Below the pieces are notes generated by a model, which saw only the letters and a program-made list of their open reading frames with translations, made no database searches and was not told the DNA's origin. From the NCBI GenBank assembly GCA_016840685.1, contig JAEORX010000001.1, positions 80,945 to 144,944 on the forward strand: a stretch of DNA of 64,000 nt, in the 5' to 3' direction. Source of the DNA: Candidatus Thorarchaeota archaeon. Lineage in GTDB: Archaea > Asgardarchaeota > Thorarchaeia > Thorarchaeales > Thorarchaeaceae. A program made the position numbers and the translations under genes. Shown here one piece after another: positions 28,187-36,742 of the stretch. Positions within the stretch are counted from its first letter, which is position 1. Every line of letters starts with the position of its first letter.

Positions 28187-29752
28187 ATGAGGTCTTATGT
28201 CCCCGATGACACAAGAGGTCGCCAGGCAAAGTGGGTAGAACCACTGATCTTTGAGAGGTCTGTCCCAGGAGTTGTAGGACACTCGTTCCCCTCAACTGAA
28301 CCTGATGTGAAGAAAATAGCTGGAGACCTTAGTACTATCATCCCTCAAAAAATGGTCCGAAGGAACCCTCCAAACATACCCGAGGTTTCAGAGCCAGGAG
28401 TAACCCGTCATTTTACTAGACTCTCGCAGATGAATTTTGCTGTAAACCTGGGTACTTACCCGCTTGGGAGTTGCACAATGAAGTATAACCCCGCTGAGAA
28501 CAACTGGGCTGCAACTATACCCGGTTTTTCTTGGTTACACCCACTTCAAGACACAGCAATGACTCAAGGAGCCCTTGAGTTGATGTGGGAGCTAGAGAGG
28601 TGGCTCGGTGAGATAACTGGGATGGATGCAGTGACACTCCAACCGGCTGCTGGTGCTCAGGGCGAGTGGACTGGAGTCATGATGATGCGAGAGTATCACC
28701 GGTGTGTCACAGGAGAGTGTGAGCAGAGGACAGAGATGTTGATTCCAGATGCAGCACATGGCACTAACCCTGCATCAGCAGCTATGGCTGGATACAAGAT
28801 TGTTGTTCTTCCCTCCAGTAAGGATGGTTTAGTGGACCTCGACGCACTCAAAGAGGCTGCTGGTCCTAAGACTGCCGGTCTGATGCTCACCAACCCTAAT
28901 ACGATTGGTGTATTTGAGAGAGACATTGGAGAAATCACTGATATTATACATGATGCTGGAGGACTGGTCTATTATGATGGTGCAAACTTCAATGCAATCA
29001 TGGGAAAGGTCAGACCAGGAGACATGGGATTTGATGTGGTCCATTTGAACCTCCACAAATCGTTCTCCACTCCTCATGGTGGAGGTGGCCCTGGAGCGGG
29101 ACCGGTTGGTGTCACCGAGAAACTGAAAGCGTTTCTCCCTGTCCCACGAGTTGTGAAGAAGGATGATGGCAGTTTTGAACTAGACTATGACTACCCCCAG
29201 TCCATTGGAAAGGTCAAAAGTTTCTATGGCAACTTCGGTGTATTGATTCGGGCTTACGCCTATATTTATGCACTGGGTGCTGAGGGTCTCGAACGTGCTT
29301 CTGAAGTGGCAGTTCTAAACGCAAACTATGTTGCCCATCATGTACGAAAGATACCTGGCTTCACCTTGCCGTATTCACAGGATGCACCCAGGATGCACGA
29401 ATGCGTCATCTCTGCAGAAAAGTTGAAGGAAGAAACGGGAGTCACAGCGATGAATGTGGCTAAGCGTCTACTTGATTTTGGTGTACACGCTCCCACTGTC
29501 TATTTTCCTCTCATAGTCTCTGAGGCGCTGATGATTGAGCCAACAGAAACCGAGTCTCGTCAAGAGCTTGATTATTTCATCTCAGTACTTGAGAAAATCT
29601 CGAGAGAGGCTCATGAGGATCCTGAAAAGGTGAAGAATGCTCCCTATTCTACTGCGATTGGTCTTTTGGACGAGTACCGTTCTGCTCATCCAAAAACCCT
29701 CACCCTGTCATATAGGATGTACCAAAGTCGTCTGAGAGAGGAGAATGAATAG
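28187..29752 (+). CDS. gcvPB: Glycine dehydrogenase (decarboxylating) subunit 2
   Basis: 521 residues from ATG 28187, one base after the subunit 1 stop, with AAGGAGGTG at 28171. The frame is open upstream but overlaps gcvPA. Family marks are LGSCTMKYNP, QPAAGAQGEWTG and the PLP lysine in HLNLHKSFSTPHGGGGPG. It forms the heterotetrameric P protein with subunit 1. The C-terminal 20 residues are a charged extension. Confidence 0.96.
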   Translation: MRSYVPDDTRGRQAKWVEPLIFERSVPGVVGHSFPSTEPDVKKIAGDLSTIIPQKMVRRNPPNIPEVSEPGVTRHFTRLSQMNFAVNLGTYPLGSCTMKYNPAENNWAATIPGFSWLHPLQDTAMTQGALELMWELERWLGEITGMDAVTLQPAAGAQGEWTGVMMMREYHRCVTGECEQRTEMLIPDAAHGTNPASAAMAGYKIVVLPSSKDGLVDLDALKEAAGPKTAGLMLTNPNTIGVFERDIGEITDIIHDAGGLVYYDGANFNAIMGKVRPGDMGFDVVHLNLHKSFSTPHGGGGPGAGPVGVTEKLKAFLPVPRVVKKDDGSFELDYDYPQSIGKVKSFYGNFGVLIRAYAYIYALGAEGLERASEVAVLNANYVAHHVRKIPGFTLPYSQDAPRMHECVISAEKLKEETGVTAMNVAKRLLDFGVHAPTVYFPLIVSEALMIEPTETESRQELDYFISVLEKISREAHEDPEKVKNAPYSTAIGLLDEYRSAHPKTLTLSYRMYQSRLREENE

Positions 29753-29798
29753 AAACGTACCGAAAATGTTAGAGGTAAGTTGAGCTCTCTGAGAGCTG

Positions 29799-30170
29799 AT
29801 GATAGTCAAGAAGAAAGCTGGCCAGCACACAATCTATTTGGAATCAAAGGAGATTGGGAATGATCTTCTAATTGCCATATATGGTGGTGATGAACACCAT
29901 ATTGGGAGTGTAGCTGCTGCTTTTCCCACCCAGAGTCACTACAGAGATGCGATGACTGTAAGCGTCAGCACACTCACATACCCTGGACATAAGGACTATG
30001 TAGTGGCAAACTCAGCCGCCGAGAAAATCTGCAAGGCTCTTGATGTTCCAACTGTGGTCACCGTAGGCATTCATTATGACAATGCTAGCACTGGAGAGAT
30101 TCAAGAAATAATTTCAGTGGTGAATGACCTTGTGGAAGAGATAGTAACTCACTATCAAAAGGCTGAATAA
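29799..30170 (+). CDS. LpdD-like small protein (tentative prenylated-FMN chaperone family)
   Basis: 123 residues. The strands IYLESKEIGNDLLIAIYGG and the segment DNASTGEIQEIISVVNDLVEE resemble small archaeal proteins grouped with LpdD/YclD-type subunits that accompany UbiD decarboxylases. No UbiD or UbiX gene is in the window, so the link is weak. It lies between gcvPB and the ubiquitin-like gene and may be cotranscribed with the latter (32-base gap). Confidence 0.55.
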   Translation: MIVKKKAGQHTIYLESKEIGNDLLIAIYGGDEHHIGSVAAAFPTQSHYRDAMTVSVSTLTYPGHKDYVVANSAAEKICKALDVPTVVTVGIHYDNASTGEIQEIISVVNDLVEEIVTHYQKAE

Positions 30171-30202
30171 TACCTCTACTTTCAGCTATACTGGTTGGAT
30201 AT

Positions 30203-30484
30203 TTGAAGGTCAAGTTCAAGTCCTTCGGACCCATCCGAAGGCTCCTGAAAGAGAAAGTCATTGATATTGAGGTTCCGAATGACTCAACAGTCCGACAGGT
30301 TGTGCAGAGAGTGATTGAGTTGGGCGGGAAGGAACTAAGAAAGCTGATAATGCATGGGGATGACATCAGCGGGAATCTTATAGTTATGCTGAATAAGAAG
30401 GATGTTGATACTCTAGGTGGTATTGATATAGTCGTTCATCATGGTGATGAGGTTGCTATTCTCCCTCATGTCCAAGGCGGTTAG
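30203..30484 (+). CDS. MoaD/ThiS-like ubiquitin-fold protein ending in Gly-Gly
   Basis: 93 residues from TTG 30203. Beta-grasp pattern: KVKFKSFGPIRRLLKEK, NDSTVRQVVQRVIELGGKE, then GIDIVVHHGDEVAILPHVQGG. The C-terminal diglycine is what E1-like enzymes adenylate to make a thiocarboxylate or an isopeptide bond (SAMP/Urm1-like use in archaea). The methylthiotransferase gene starts two bases after the stop, so the two are very likely expressed together. Confidence 0.85.
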   Translation: MKVKFKSFGPIRRLLKEKVIDIEVPNDSTVRQVVQRVIELGGKELRKLIMHGDDISGNLIVMLNKKDVDTLGGIDIVVHHGDEVAILPHVQGG

Positions 30485-30486
30485 GC

Positions 30487-31785
30487 GTGGTTTGTATGGG
30501 TCTGAAATACTACCTTGAAACGTATGGCTGTTCACTGAACACGGCAGACTCTGATATCATAGTGGCACGTCTTAAAGCCATTAAAGGACAACGCGTCGAA
30601 GACATCAACGAGGCAGAACTAATTCTACTGAACACATGTGGTGTGAAGGAACCAACTGAGGACAAGATTATCCATAGACTAGAAGAACTCTCCCGGGAAA
30701 AGACCCCTGTCATCGTCACTGGGTGTCTTCCAAAGATCTCCCTCGAACGAGTAGAGGACGCCATGCCGGATTTTGCTGCGTTACTTGGTCCCCAATCCAT
30801 AGAAACACTTGCACTTATCATCCCACGGATACTTGAAGGCGAAAGAGGCATTCGGCACGTCGAATCCGATAATGCCTACAAACTGAAGTGGTTTGCAGGT
30901 CCACCTGATAGTGTAATCTGTACAGTTCCCATCTGTGAGGGTTGTCTTGGTAGTTGCGCTTATTGCGCAGTGAAGTTTGCTCGTGGTAAGGTAAGAAGCT
31001 ATTCAATAAAGGACCTCCATCAGAAGATAGAGCGATGCGTTTCTCTCGGATATCGCGAAATTCGACTGACTTCTCAAGATGCAGCTGTCTATGGGAGCGA
31101 CACTGGCGAAACGCTTCCTGATCTATTGCAGTCAATTGGAGGAATTGAGGGCCCTCATAAATTCCGATTGGGAATGTTCAATCCAAACATAGTGATGAGT
31201 TCAATCAGTGGCTTGATTGATGTAATGGATAATGAACACTTCTTCAAGTTCTTTCATGTCCCTCTTCAATCAGGAAGTGACAGACTCCTTGGGACAATGA
31301 AACGACGCTATATTGTGAGTGAATGGGAAAGCGTTGTCGAGAGAGTCAGACATCGTTTTAAGAATGCGACCATTGCCACCGACATCATTGTTGGATTTCC
31401 TGGTGAAACTGAGTCCGACTTCGAGGAAACTCTAGAGGTGATTAGGAGAATAAAACCCTCTGTCACCAACATCTCCAAGTATGGTGACCGACCGAACACT
31501 CTAGCATCAAAATCAAAGGAAAAGGTAGAAACTTCAGTCAAGAAGGAACGAAGTCGAGTCCTGACTAAACTTGTTGATGATATTCTTCTTGAGTCGAATG
31601 AAGCATGGATTGGGTGGTCTGGTCCTGTCATAATCACTGAAAGAGGTGTCAAAGGCGGGATGCTTGGACGCAACGAGTCATACAAGGTCGTGATAGTTCA
31701 AAAAGACCTGAGTCTTGGAACCATCGTGGATGTTGAGATTGTATCATCTGATCGAACACATCTAAACGGTCAAGTCATTTCTTAG
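30487..31785 (+). CDS. tRNA (t6A37) methylthiotransferase, e-MtaB/CDKAL1 type
   Basis: 432 residues from GTG 30487 (ATG 30496 is an alternative). Domain order is UPF0004 (LETYGCSLNTADS, LLNTCGVKEPTE, VTGCLPK with the three cluster cysteines), radical SAM with CLGSCAYC, and a C-terminal TRAM domain. The enzyme converts t6A37 to ms2t6A in ANN-decoding tRNAs. It overlaps the end of the convergent oxidoreductase gene by 11 bases. Confidence 0.93.
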   Translation: MVCMGLKYYLETYGCSLNTADSDIIVARLKAIKGQRVEDINEAELILLNTCGVKEPTEDKIIHRLEELSREKTPVIVTGCLPKISLERVEDAMPDFAALLGPQSIETLALIIPRILEGERGIRHVESDNAYKLKWFAGPPDSVICTVPICEGCLGSCAYCAVKFARGKVRSYSIKDLHQKIERCVSLGYREIRLTSQDAAVYGSDTGETLPDLLQSIGGIEGPHKFRLGMFNPNIVMSSISGLIDVMDNEHFFKFFHVPLQSGSDRLLGTMKRRYIVSEWESVVERVRHRFKNATIATDIIVGFPGETESDFEETLEVIRRIKPSVTNISKYGDRPNTLASKSKEKVETSVKKERSRVLTKLVDDILLESNEAWIGWSGPVIITERGVKGGMLGRNESYKVVIVQKDLSLGTIVDVEIVSSDRTHLNGQVIS

Positions 31786-32779
31786 ACTTGATTTCGATAT
31801 CAAGTACTTGACCTGATTCTGCACTCTGTCTTGAGGTTTCAACTATCTCCATGACACAAAGCGCATCATCAATGCTCACTCTTGGAGTACTACCTGTCTT
31901 GATGCACCGCAAGAAGTCGTTAAGCACCTCTCGAGCTGGTTCGCCATAGACCTTTATTGTAGCACCTCTTTCTGGGAGTTGGATTGTGTCGCCCTTTGCC
32001 ACTGGAGCCTGATCCAGGTGCTGCACCTTGATTATCTGACCAAACAGGTCCAGCACCAAGGACCCTTTAGTCCCTGACACGTCCATGTATCTACGGCGAC
32101 CTGCATACTGCCTGGAGAGATGAAAGAGGTGTTCTGTTCCAGATTCAAACTTCACCATCACAGTTGCGCTATTGTGGATTCCACTAGCGGTGTTACTCTG
32201 GGCATAGAGCTTTGCAGGACCACTACTTATTCTTGCCATGATGTCAAAGTCATGGACCCCTATGTCCTCAAAGACATCTCCCAATGAAGGAATCCTCTCA
32301 GGCGCCACAAACCCCCTCCGGTCATGTATAACAGTTTGAGGGATCCCAATGGCATCAGTTTCAATGAGGGAAAGAGCTCTAGTCACAATAGGATTGTAAA
32401 TCTCTGAGTGTGAAACTAGGGTGACAATCCCTCTTTCCTCCAATATTTTCGAAACCTCTCTGGCATCTTTTAGGGTACTTGACAAAGGCTTTTCGATGAG
32501 AATCCCTCTGATCTCATCATAATTGGTGGCAATGGTTTTAGCAATAGTTGCATGTGTTGATGTGGGTGTTGCAATGACAACACCTTCGGGTTTTGTTTCA
32601 TCAAGCATGCTCGCGAAGTCTGTAAATGCAAGAGTGTCATAGTCCTTAGCAGTTTGTTCGGCGGCAGCTTTGTTAGTGTCAGCCACACCTACAAGAACTC
32701 CCATGTCACTAAGAATACGTGCATGAATACGACCCATGACTCCTGTTCCAATGATGACTATCCTTCGAGATGACGTCAT
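31775..32779 (-). CDS. Gfo/Idh/MocA family NAD(P)-dependent oxidoreductase
   Basis: 334 residues. An N-terminal Rossmann fold with IGTGVMGRIHARIL and the family motif IEKPLSST near 90-100, then the C-terminal beta-sheet domain. Members oxidise or reduce sugars and inositols, often nucleotide sugars. Nothing nearby fixes the substrate. Convergent with the methylthiotransferase gene. Confidence 0.92.
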   Translation of the reverse strand: MTSSRRIVIIGTGVMGRIHARILSDMGVLVGVADTNKAAAEQTAKDYDTLAFTDFASMLDETKPEGVVIATPTSTHATIAKTIATNYDEIRGILIEKPLSSTLKDAREVSKILEERGIVTLVSHSEIYNPIVTRALSLIETDAIGIPQTVIHDRRGFVAPERIPSLGDVFEDIGVHDFDIMARISSGPAKLYAQSNTASGIHNSATVMVKFESGTEHLFHLSRQYAGRRRYMDVSGTKGSLVLDLFGQIIKVQHLDQAPVAKGDTIQLPERGATIKVYGEPAREVLNDFLRCIKTGSTPRVSIDDALCVMEIVETSRQSAESGQVLDIEIKSKK

Positions 32780-32922
32780 AAACCACTCCTATCGGACTCA
32801 GAATGCCCGCATTCATCTTGACCTTTATACATTGCCATAGTTTTCAGCCTGTATCAAGAGTGCATGAATTTTGCACCTTCGGGTTGGAAAAGCGGCGATT
32901 CTTGTCATGACAGTCTTATATT

Positions 32923-33110
32923 GGCTCGGGCAAATTGATGTATGAATCCAAGACTCACACACTCCTTCAGGGACTCGCTATAAAGACAATGCACGTCTTG
33001 GATCACTATGCCGCCCCGAGTCCCATTATGCTTCAGAAGACAACTCCCTCCCTCGGACCCACCCGTTCAAGGACTGCGATACGCCTCGTCGCACTCTGGG
33101 TGGGTCCTTT
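32923..33110. ncRNA. Possible structured RNA (strand unresolved)
   Basis: The gap 32780-33239 has no convincing protein gene but is rich in long inverted repeats. GGCTCGGG (32923-32930) pairs with CCCGAGTC (33015-33022), one G-U. Nested inside, ATCCAAGAC (32946-32954) pairs perfectly with GTCTTGGAT (32995-33003). A second helix pairs GGACCCACCC (33055-33064) with GGGTGGGTCC (33098-33107), enclosing TGCGA/TCGCA, and is followed by TTTT. TATA-like sequences lie at 32823-32830 and 32916-32922. No SRP, RNase P, 5S or tRNA signature was recognised. Could be a novel ncRNA or a leader of the CDGSH gene. Confidence 0.5.
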
Positions 33111-33239
33111 TACAAGCCCTCTTTTAGATTTCTAATGACGGAACTCAGAGAGTTAGATTGGACATAACGAGACGAAGTTAATTGGCGTATTGCAATATTA
33201 AAATGGGACATTATGTATCCTGTTCCAAGTGTGAGCAGA

Positions 33240-33881
33240 ATGAATAAGAACCGAAAAACCATGGTCGTATTTGATACCTATGGCCCATACCTTGTAGTTG
33301 GAATGCCAAAATGCACCAATTCCAAGGGAATGAAAATTGAACTGGGACCTGTTTCAGCCCTTTGTCGTTGTGGTGGGTCTGGAGACAAACCCTTTTGCGA
33401 TGGAACACACTCAAAGATAGGATTTGCGGGAACAAAGGATCCAGACCGCCGTGAGGACAAAGTCATTGAGTTCAAGGGCAAAGAGATTACGATTTTTGAC
33501 AATCGAGGGGTGTGCTCAGCGGATGGAGCCTGCATCAGGGAGAGTCCAGAGGTCTTTCAGAAGGACAAGAAGCCTATGTGGATATTCCCCGATGAGGGAG
33601 AAGTGAGGATGACAGTCGAAACAATCGAGAAGTGTCCATCTGGCGCACTCAGCTACGCAATTGGCACCCAACGAATCCAAGACCTTGACCGTGAACCCTC
33701 TATCAAAGTTGCAAAGAATGGTCCACTGGAGTTTGTTGGATGGATAGAACTCGTTGATGACCAAGAAAACAAACCCGAGTCCAAGGAACACTATACACTC
33801 TGTCGCTGTGGAGCATCTAAAAACAAGCCATTCTGCGACAACAGCCATAAGAAGATCGACTTTAATGATGACAAGAATTAA
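33240..33881 (+). CDS. CDGSH - 4Fe-4S (DUF1271) - CDGSH iron-sulfur protein
   Basis: 213 residues from ATG 33240; ATG 33213 would add nine residues, but a TATA-like ATATTAAA at 33194-33201 puts the transcript start after it. Three cluster modules are visible: CRCGGSGDKPFCDGTH (CDGSH, [2Fe-2S] by three Cys and one His), then a divergent mono-cluster ferredoxin with CSADGAC and KCPSGAL, then a second CDGSH with CRCGASKNKPFCDNSH. Likely an electron-transfer or cluster-carrier protein; the partner is unknown. Confidence 0.9.
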   Translation: MNKNRKTMVVFDTYGPYLVVGMPKCTNSKGMKIELGPVSALCRCGGSGDKPFCDGTHSKIGFAGTKDPDRREDKVIEFKGKEITIFDNRGVCSADGACIRESPEVFQKDKKPMWIFPDEGEVRMTVETIEKCPSGALSYAIGTQRIQDLDREPSIKVAKNGPLEFVGWIELVDDQENKPESKEHYTLCRCGASKNKPFCDNSHKKIDFNDDKN

Positions 33882-33932
33882 CCAAGCAGTATCAGGTCTT
33901 GTACAAAATCACTCTGACAGATATGAAGTGCC

Positions 33933-34463
33933 CTACGCGTGTAGATAAGAGGAGGAAGCTGGCGTAGTGGGCGACATCTGAAACACTCGATTTCCATATA
34001 CGACCAATAGAAGAGCCATTCCTACTATTGGTATTATGGGAACTTGGATTAGTGACCACGTTTGCAAAGTGCCATAAATTGAATGACAGACAACTATCCA
34101 AATCAGAAAGAGGATAAAATCAATAATTGCTCCATATCTGGCTGGCATTCTTCTCATACCCACTGCAACATGGATTACAAAATACAGGACGGTCATTATC
34201 ACAAATGGAGTTGTATGTAGGTTGGTGATTCCTCCCTCAAGACCATAAATTTCCTGAATCTGTGCAATACTGAATCGTGCCGCCCAAAGGTAAATCGTGA
34301 CACTTGATTCCCATCCTGGTGGCGGAAAGGAGGGTGGTTCTTCGGTGGTTACGAGGACAGCAATTGGTGTGTTAATAATAACTAAAACAAAGAAAACGAC
34401 TGGAATGATTATTCCAATGAGTTTCTGTATATCATAGGAATTGGATAATGAATCTCCTTGCAT
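33933..34463 (-). CDS. Hypothetical four-helix membrane protein
   Basis: 176 residues. Four hydrophobic segments are visible (about 16-36, 85-105, 112-130 and 136-155), with a Pro-rich extracytoplasmic loop TTEEPPSFPPPGWESS after the first. No recognised motif. Its 3' end is near that of the CDGSH gene (convergent) and it is divergent from the broken GNAT gene. Function unknown. Confidence 0.6.
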   Translation of the reverse strand: MQGDSLSNSYDIQKLIGIIIPVVFFVLVIINTPIAVLVTTEEPPSFPPPGWESSVTIYLWAARFSIAQIQEIYGLEGGITNLHTTPFVIMTVLYFVIHVAVGMRRMPARYGAIIDFILFLIWIVVCHSIYGTLQTWSLIQVPIIPIVGMALLLVVYGNRVFQMSPTTPASSSYLHA

Positions 34464-34614
34464 GAATTCATCCCCCGGGGTGAACTATTCATCAAATGGA
34501 TTTGAAGATTATCTTGCAAGTATTAGATGGTACGGATGACAAAATATGTTGTGGGATGAGATGAAATTAAAAGCATTCTTATCGTAGTCGATTTGTGAAT
34601 AGGACTGATAGTCC

Positions 34615-35085
34615 TTGCCAATCAATTTCGATACTGCAACAGACTCTGATTTGAATGAAATCCTATCCCTCATCAACACAGTTGGTCGTGAGTGGTTCAG
34701 CACAATCCTCCCTAAAGAACACTACTGAGATTCGTTTTTGACAGAGAATCAACTAGACGAGATGGCAACAATCATGGAATTCTTTGCCCTCAGGAAGGAT
34801 GATCAAATCATTGCTGTTGGGTCATTTGGTTCCAGAGATGAGGAAACAGCTTGGATTTCGTTGATGTATGTTAATTCAAAGAATCAAAGAATGGGAATTG
34901 GCTCTTCACTGATGAGGTTTCTTGAGAAGAGGGCAGAACCCCTCGGTTTCTCGAAGATTAACTTGGAAACTGACAGCAAGGCAACGTGGGCGATTAACTT
35001 CTATAGGAAATTCGGTCTCTTTATTTTTAAGAAAGAAAAGAGCCCATGGGGCTACCATGTCTGGTTTGAGAAGAACCTAAATTAA
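34615..35085 (+). pseudogene. GNAT acetyltransferase interrupted by one in-frame TGA
   Basis: From TTG 34615 the frame reads FDTATDSDLNEILSLINTV, a typical GNAT N-terminus, runs to ...TILPKEHY, meets TGA at 34726-34728, and continues in the same frame with DSFLTENQLDEM into the GNAT core (ISLMYVNSKNQRMGIGSSLM, with the acetyl-CoA loop QRMGIG, and INFYRKFGLF). The downstream part alone (TTG 34738, 115 residues) lacks the first strand and helices of the fold. The simplest reading is a recent nonsense mutation or a sequence error. Readthrough cannot be excluded. Confidence 0.75.
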
Positions 35086-35162
35086 AGGGAATTGTACTTT
35101 GTTTGGAGAATTTTAATGTGGAGGGCGAGATTTGATTAAGCTCAAGAGTCTATAATGTATGC

Positions 35163-35855
35163 GTGGTGTTTGAATTGAGAAGAACTCCGATGGGGCCAGC
35201 ATTGGTTTCCCTCGGTATATTTGGTGGGGGTCTTCTTTGGATGGTCCTAACTGGACTTAGGTTTGAATATCTCATCACTAATGTCTATCACGGCGATCCT
35301 GGAGAAGCAATCTGGTCTCTAGACCCTCTTTTCACAGTAATTGCTGCAGTTCCAGGACTGATTTTAGTTTTCGTTGGAATCGCGCTCTCATTTCAGACTG
35401 CACCTGAACAGCCTAAAGACATCAAATCTGAGGTGGGCTATCATCAGATAAATTTGTACTACATAGGAGAAATCAGTCTACTTGTTACATCCATTGTGAG
35501 CTTCGTTGGTTTTCTTGGAGTATCACAAAGTACCATTGAAATGAATCACGTTTCTGCGACAATAATGGGGACAATTCTCATCACGTGCATAGCTCAGCTG
35601 CTATCTTCTGTTCTTGGAGAATCAATTCCTAGGCTAGATTCATTAAAACTCTCAAGGGATGTCGCAATAGTATTAGCTATGGAACTTTTCGTACTCCCCT
35701 TGTTTGTCATTGCTCTTCGATTATACACTTGGAGCTTCATCCGATGGACCACCTTGGCAATCACATCATCTGGCTTCCTTGGACTACTTCTTCTCGCTCC
35801 AAGGTTTTTGAATCCAAAGAGTAAAAGTGGTACAGAAGGAGAAGACAATGCCTGA
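35163..35855 (+). CDS. Hypothetical polytopic membrane protein
   Basis: 230 residues, GTG start. About six hydrophobic segments: near 13-32, 55-75, 98-118, 130-150, 166-186 and 195-215. The short C-terminal tail is polar. No family recognised. It overlaps the following thioesterase gene by eight bases, suggesting coexpression. Confidence 0.6.
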   Translation: MVFELRRTPMGPALVSLGIFGGGLLWMVLTGLRFEYLITNVYHGDPGEAIWSLDPLFTVIAAVPGLILVFVGIALSFQTAPEQPKDIKSEVGYHQINLYYIGEISLLVTSIVSFVGFLGVSQSTIEMNHVSATIMGTILITCIAQLLSSVLGESIPRLDSLKLSRDVAIVLAMELFVLPLFVIALRLYTWSFIRWTTLAITSSGFLGLLLLAPRFLNPKSKSGTEGEDNA

Positions 35856-36663
35856 CAATAATCAAACACACCCTTTCGATCAGGCAGTTGAACTCACCGC
35901 AACATCACCTTACGCATACCAAGGGCATATTCCTCAGACCTATGACAACATGGTAGGTCCATTCGGTGGTATAATTATTGCAGTCATTCTGAACGGCATT
36001 CTGAGTCATAAAGAACATCAGGGGAATCCCATTTCAATAACCGTGAACTTTGCTGGTCCTATCGAGGATGCTCCATTTGAGCTTAAAGTTCGCCCGATAC
36101 GTACAAACCGATCGAATCAACACTGGATTGCTGAGATCACTCAAGGTTCACAGGTGGCTGCAACAGCCACGGCGGTTCTAGCAATCCGGCAAGAAACATG
36201 GATGGCGCGCGAGACACACGCTCCTGCTGCACCGAATCCTGAAGATGTTGAGTCGTGGTCAGCTCCGCCCGAACCTAAATGGATTCAACGCTATAACTTT
36301 AGATTCATACGTGGTGAATTGACATTGTCGGGGCAACCAGCAAAAGACTCCGAGAGTTTGCTCTGGGTGCGTGACGAACCTGCGCGGCCACTTGATTTTC
36401 TCTCTCTGGCAGCGATTAGCGATGTTTTTTTCCCTCGAGTCTTTATTCAACGCCAACAGCTAGGGGTGGCAAGCACGGTGTCAATTACGACTTATTTTCA
36501 TGCTGATGTTTCTAGTTTCGCACGTCAAGCAAGCCGTCCTATTTTAGCTGCGGCGCGGGGCCAACGCTTCTATCGTGGATATTTCAATCAGGTCGCTGAG
36601 CTATGGAGCGATGAAGGAGATTTACTCGCGTCTAGTAATCAGATGGTTTATTTCAAAGATTAG
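35848..36663 (+). CDS. Acyl-CoA thioesterase-like (double hot-dog, TesB type)
   Basis: 271 residues from ATG 35848 with GAAGGAG upstream. The double hot-dog pattern is seen in MVGPFGGIIIAVILNGIL (substrate-binding helix), ISITVNFAGPIED, and the second half with LDFLSLAAISDVFFPRVF and a C-terminal RGYFNQVAELWSDEGDLLASS. These enzymes hydrolyse acyl-CoA. The closest look is to bacterial actinobacterial-type thioesterases, so acquisition by transfer is possible; this is an inference. Confidence 0.8.
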   Translation: MPDNNQTHPFDQAVELTATSPYAYQGHIPQTYDNMVGPFGGIIIAVILNGILSHKEHQGNPISITVNFAGPIEDAPFELKVRPIRTNRSNQHWIAEITQGSQVAATATAVLAIRQETWMARETHAPAAPNPEDVESWSAPPEPKWIQRYNFRFIRGELTLSGQPAKDSESLLWVRDEPARPLDFLSLAAISDVFFPRVFIQRQQLGVASTVSITTYFHADVSSFARQASRPILAAARGQRFYRGYFNQVAELWSDEGDLLASSNQMVYFKD

Positions 36664-36742
36664 TGTTTAGCACCCAATCTGTTCGGGTTCTGCCCTCTAG
36701 GAAGATGGTGCGGAGGACGAAATACCCTTTGTAAAATATCTG

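Noticed and set aside
32923-33110. SRP RNA, RNase P RNA or 5S rRNA in the structured gap
   Set aside because: None of the conserved cores (SRP GGAAG/AGCAGC loops, RNase P GAGGAAAGTCC, 5S loops) was found on either strand.
32935-33135. 66-codon ORF on the plus strand in the 32.8-33.2 kb gap
   Set aside because: It runs across all three long inverted repeats, has no ribosome-binding site and no recognisable domain; RNA structure explains the region better.
34726-34728. TGA as a selenocysteine codon in the GNAT
   Set aside because: GNAT enzymes have no catalytic Cys/Sec at this position, and no SECIS-like hairpin was recognised nearby by eye; a nonsense mutation or error is simpler.
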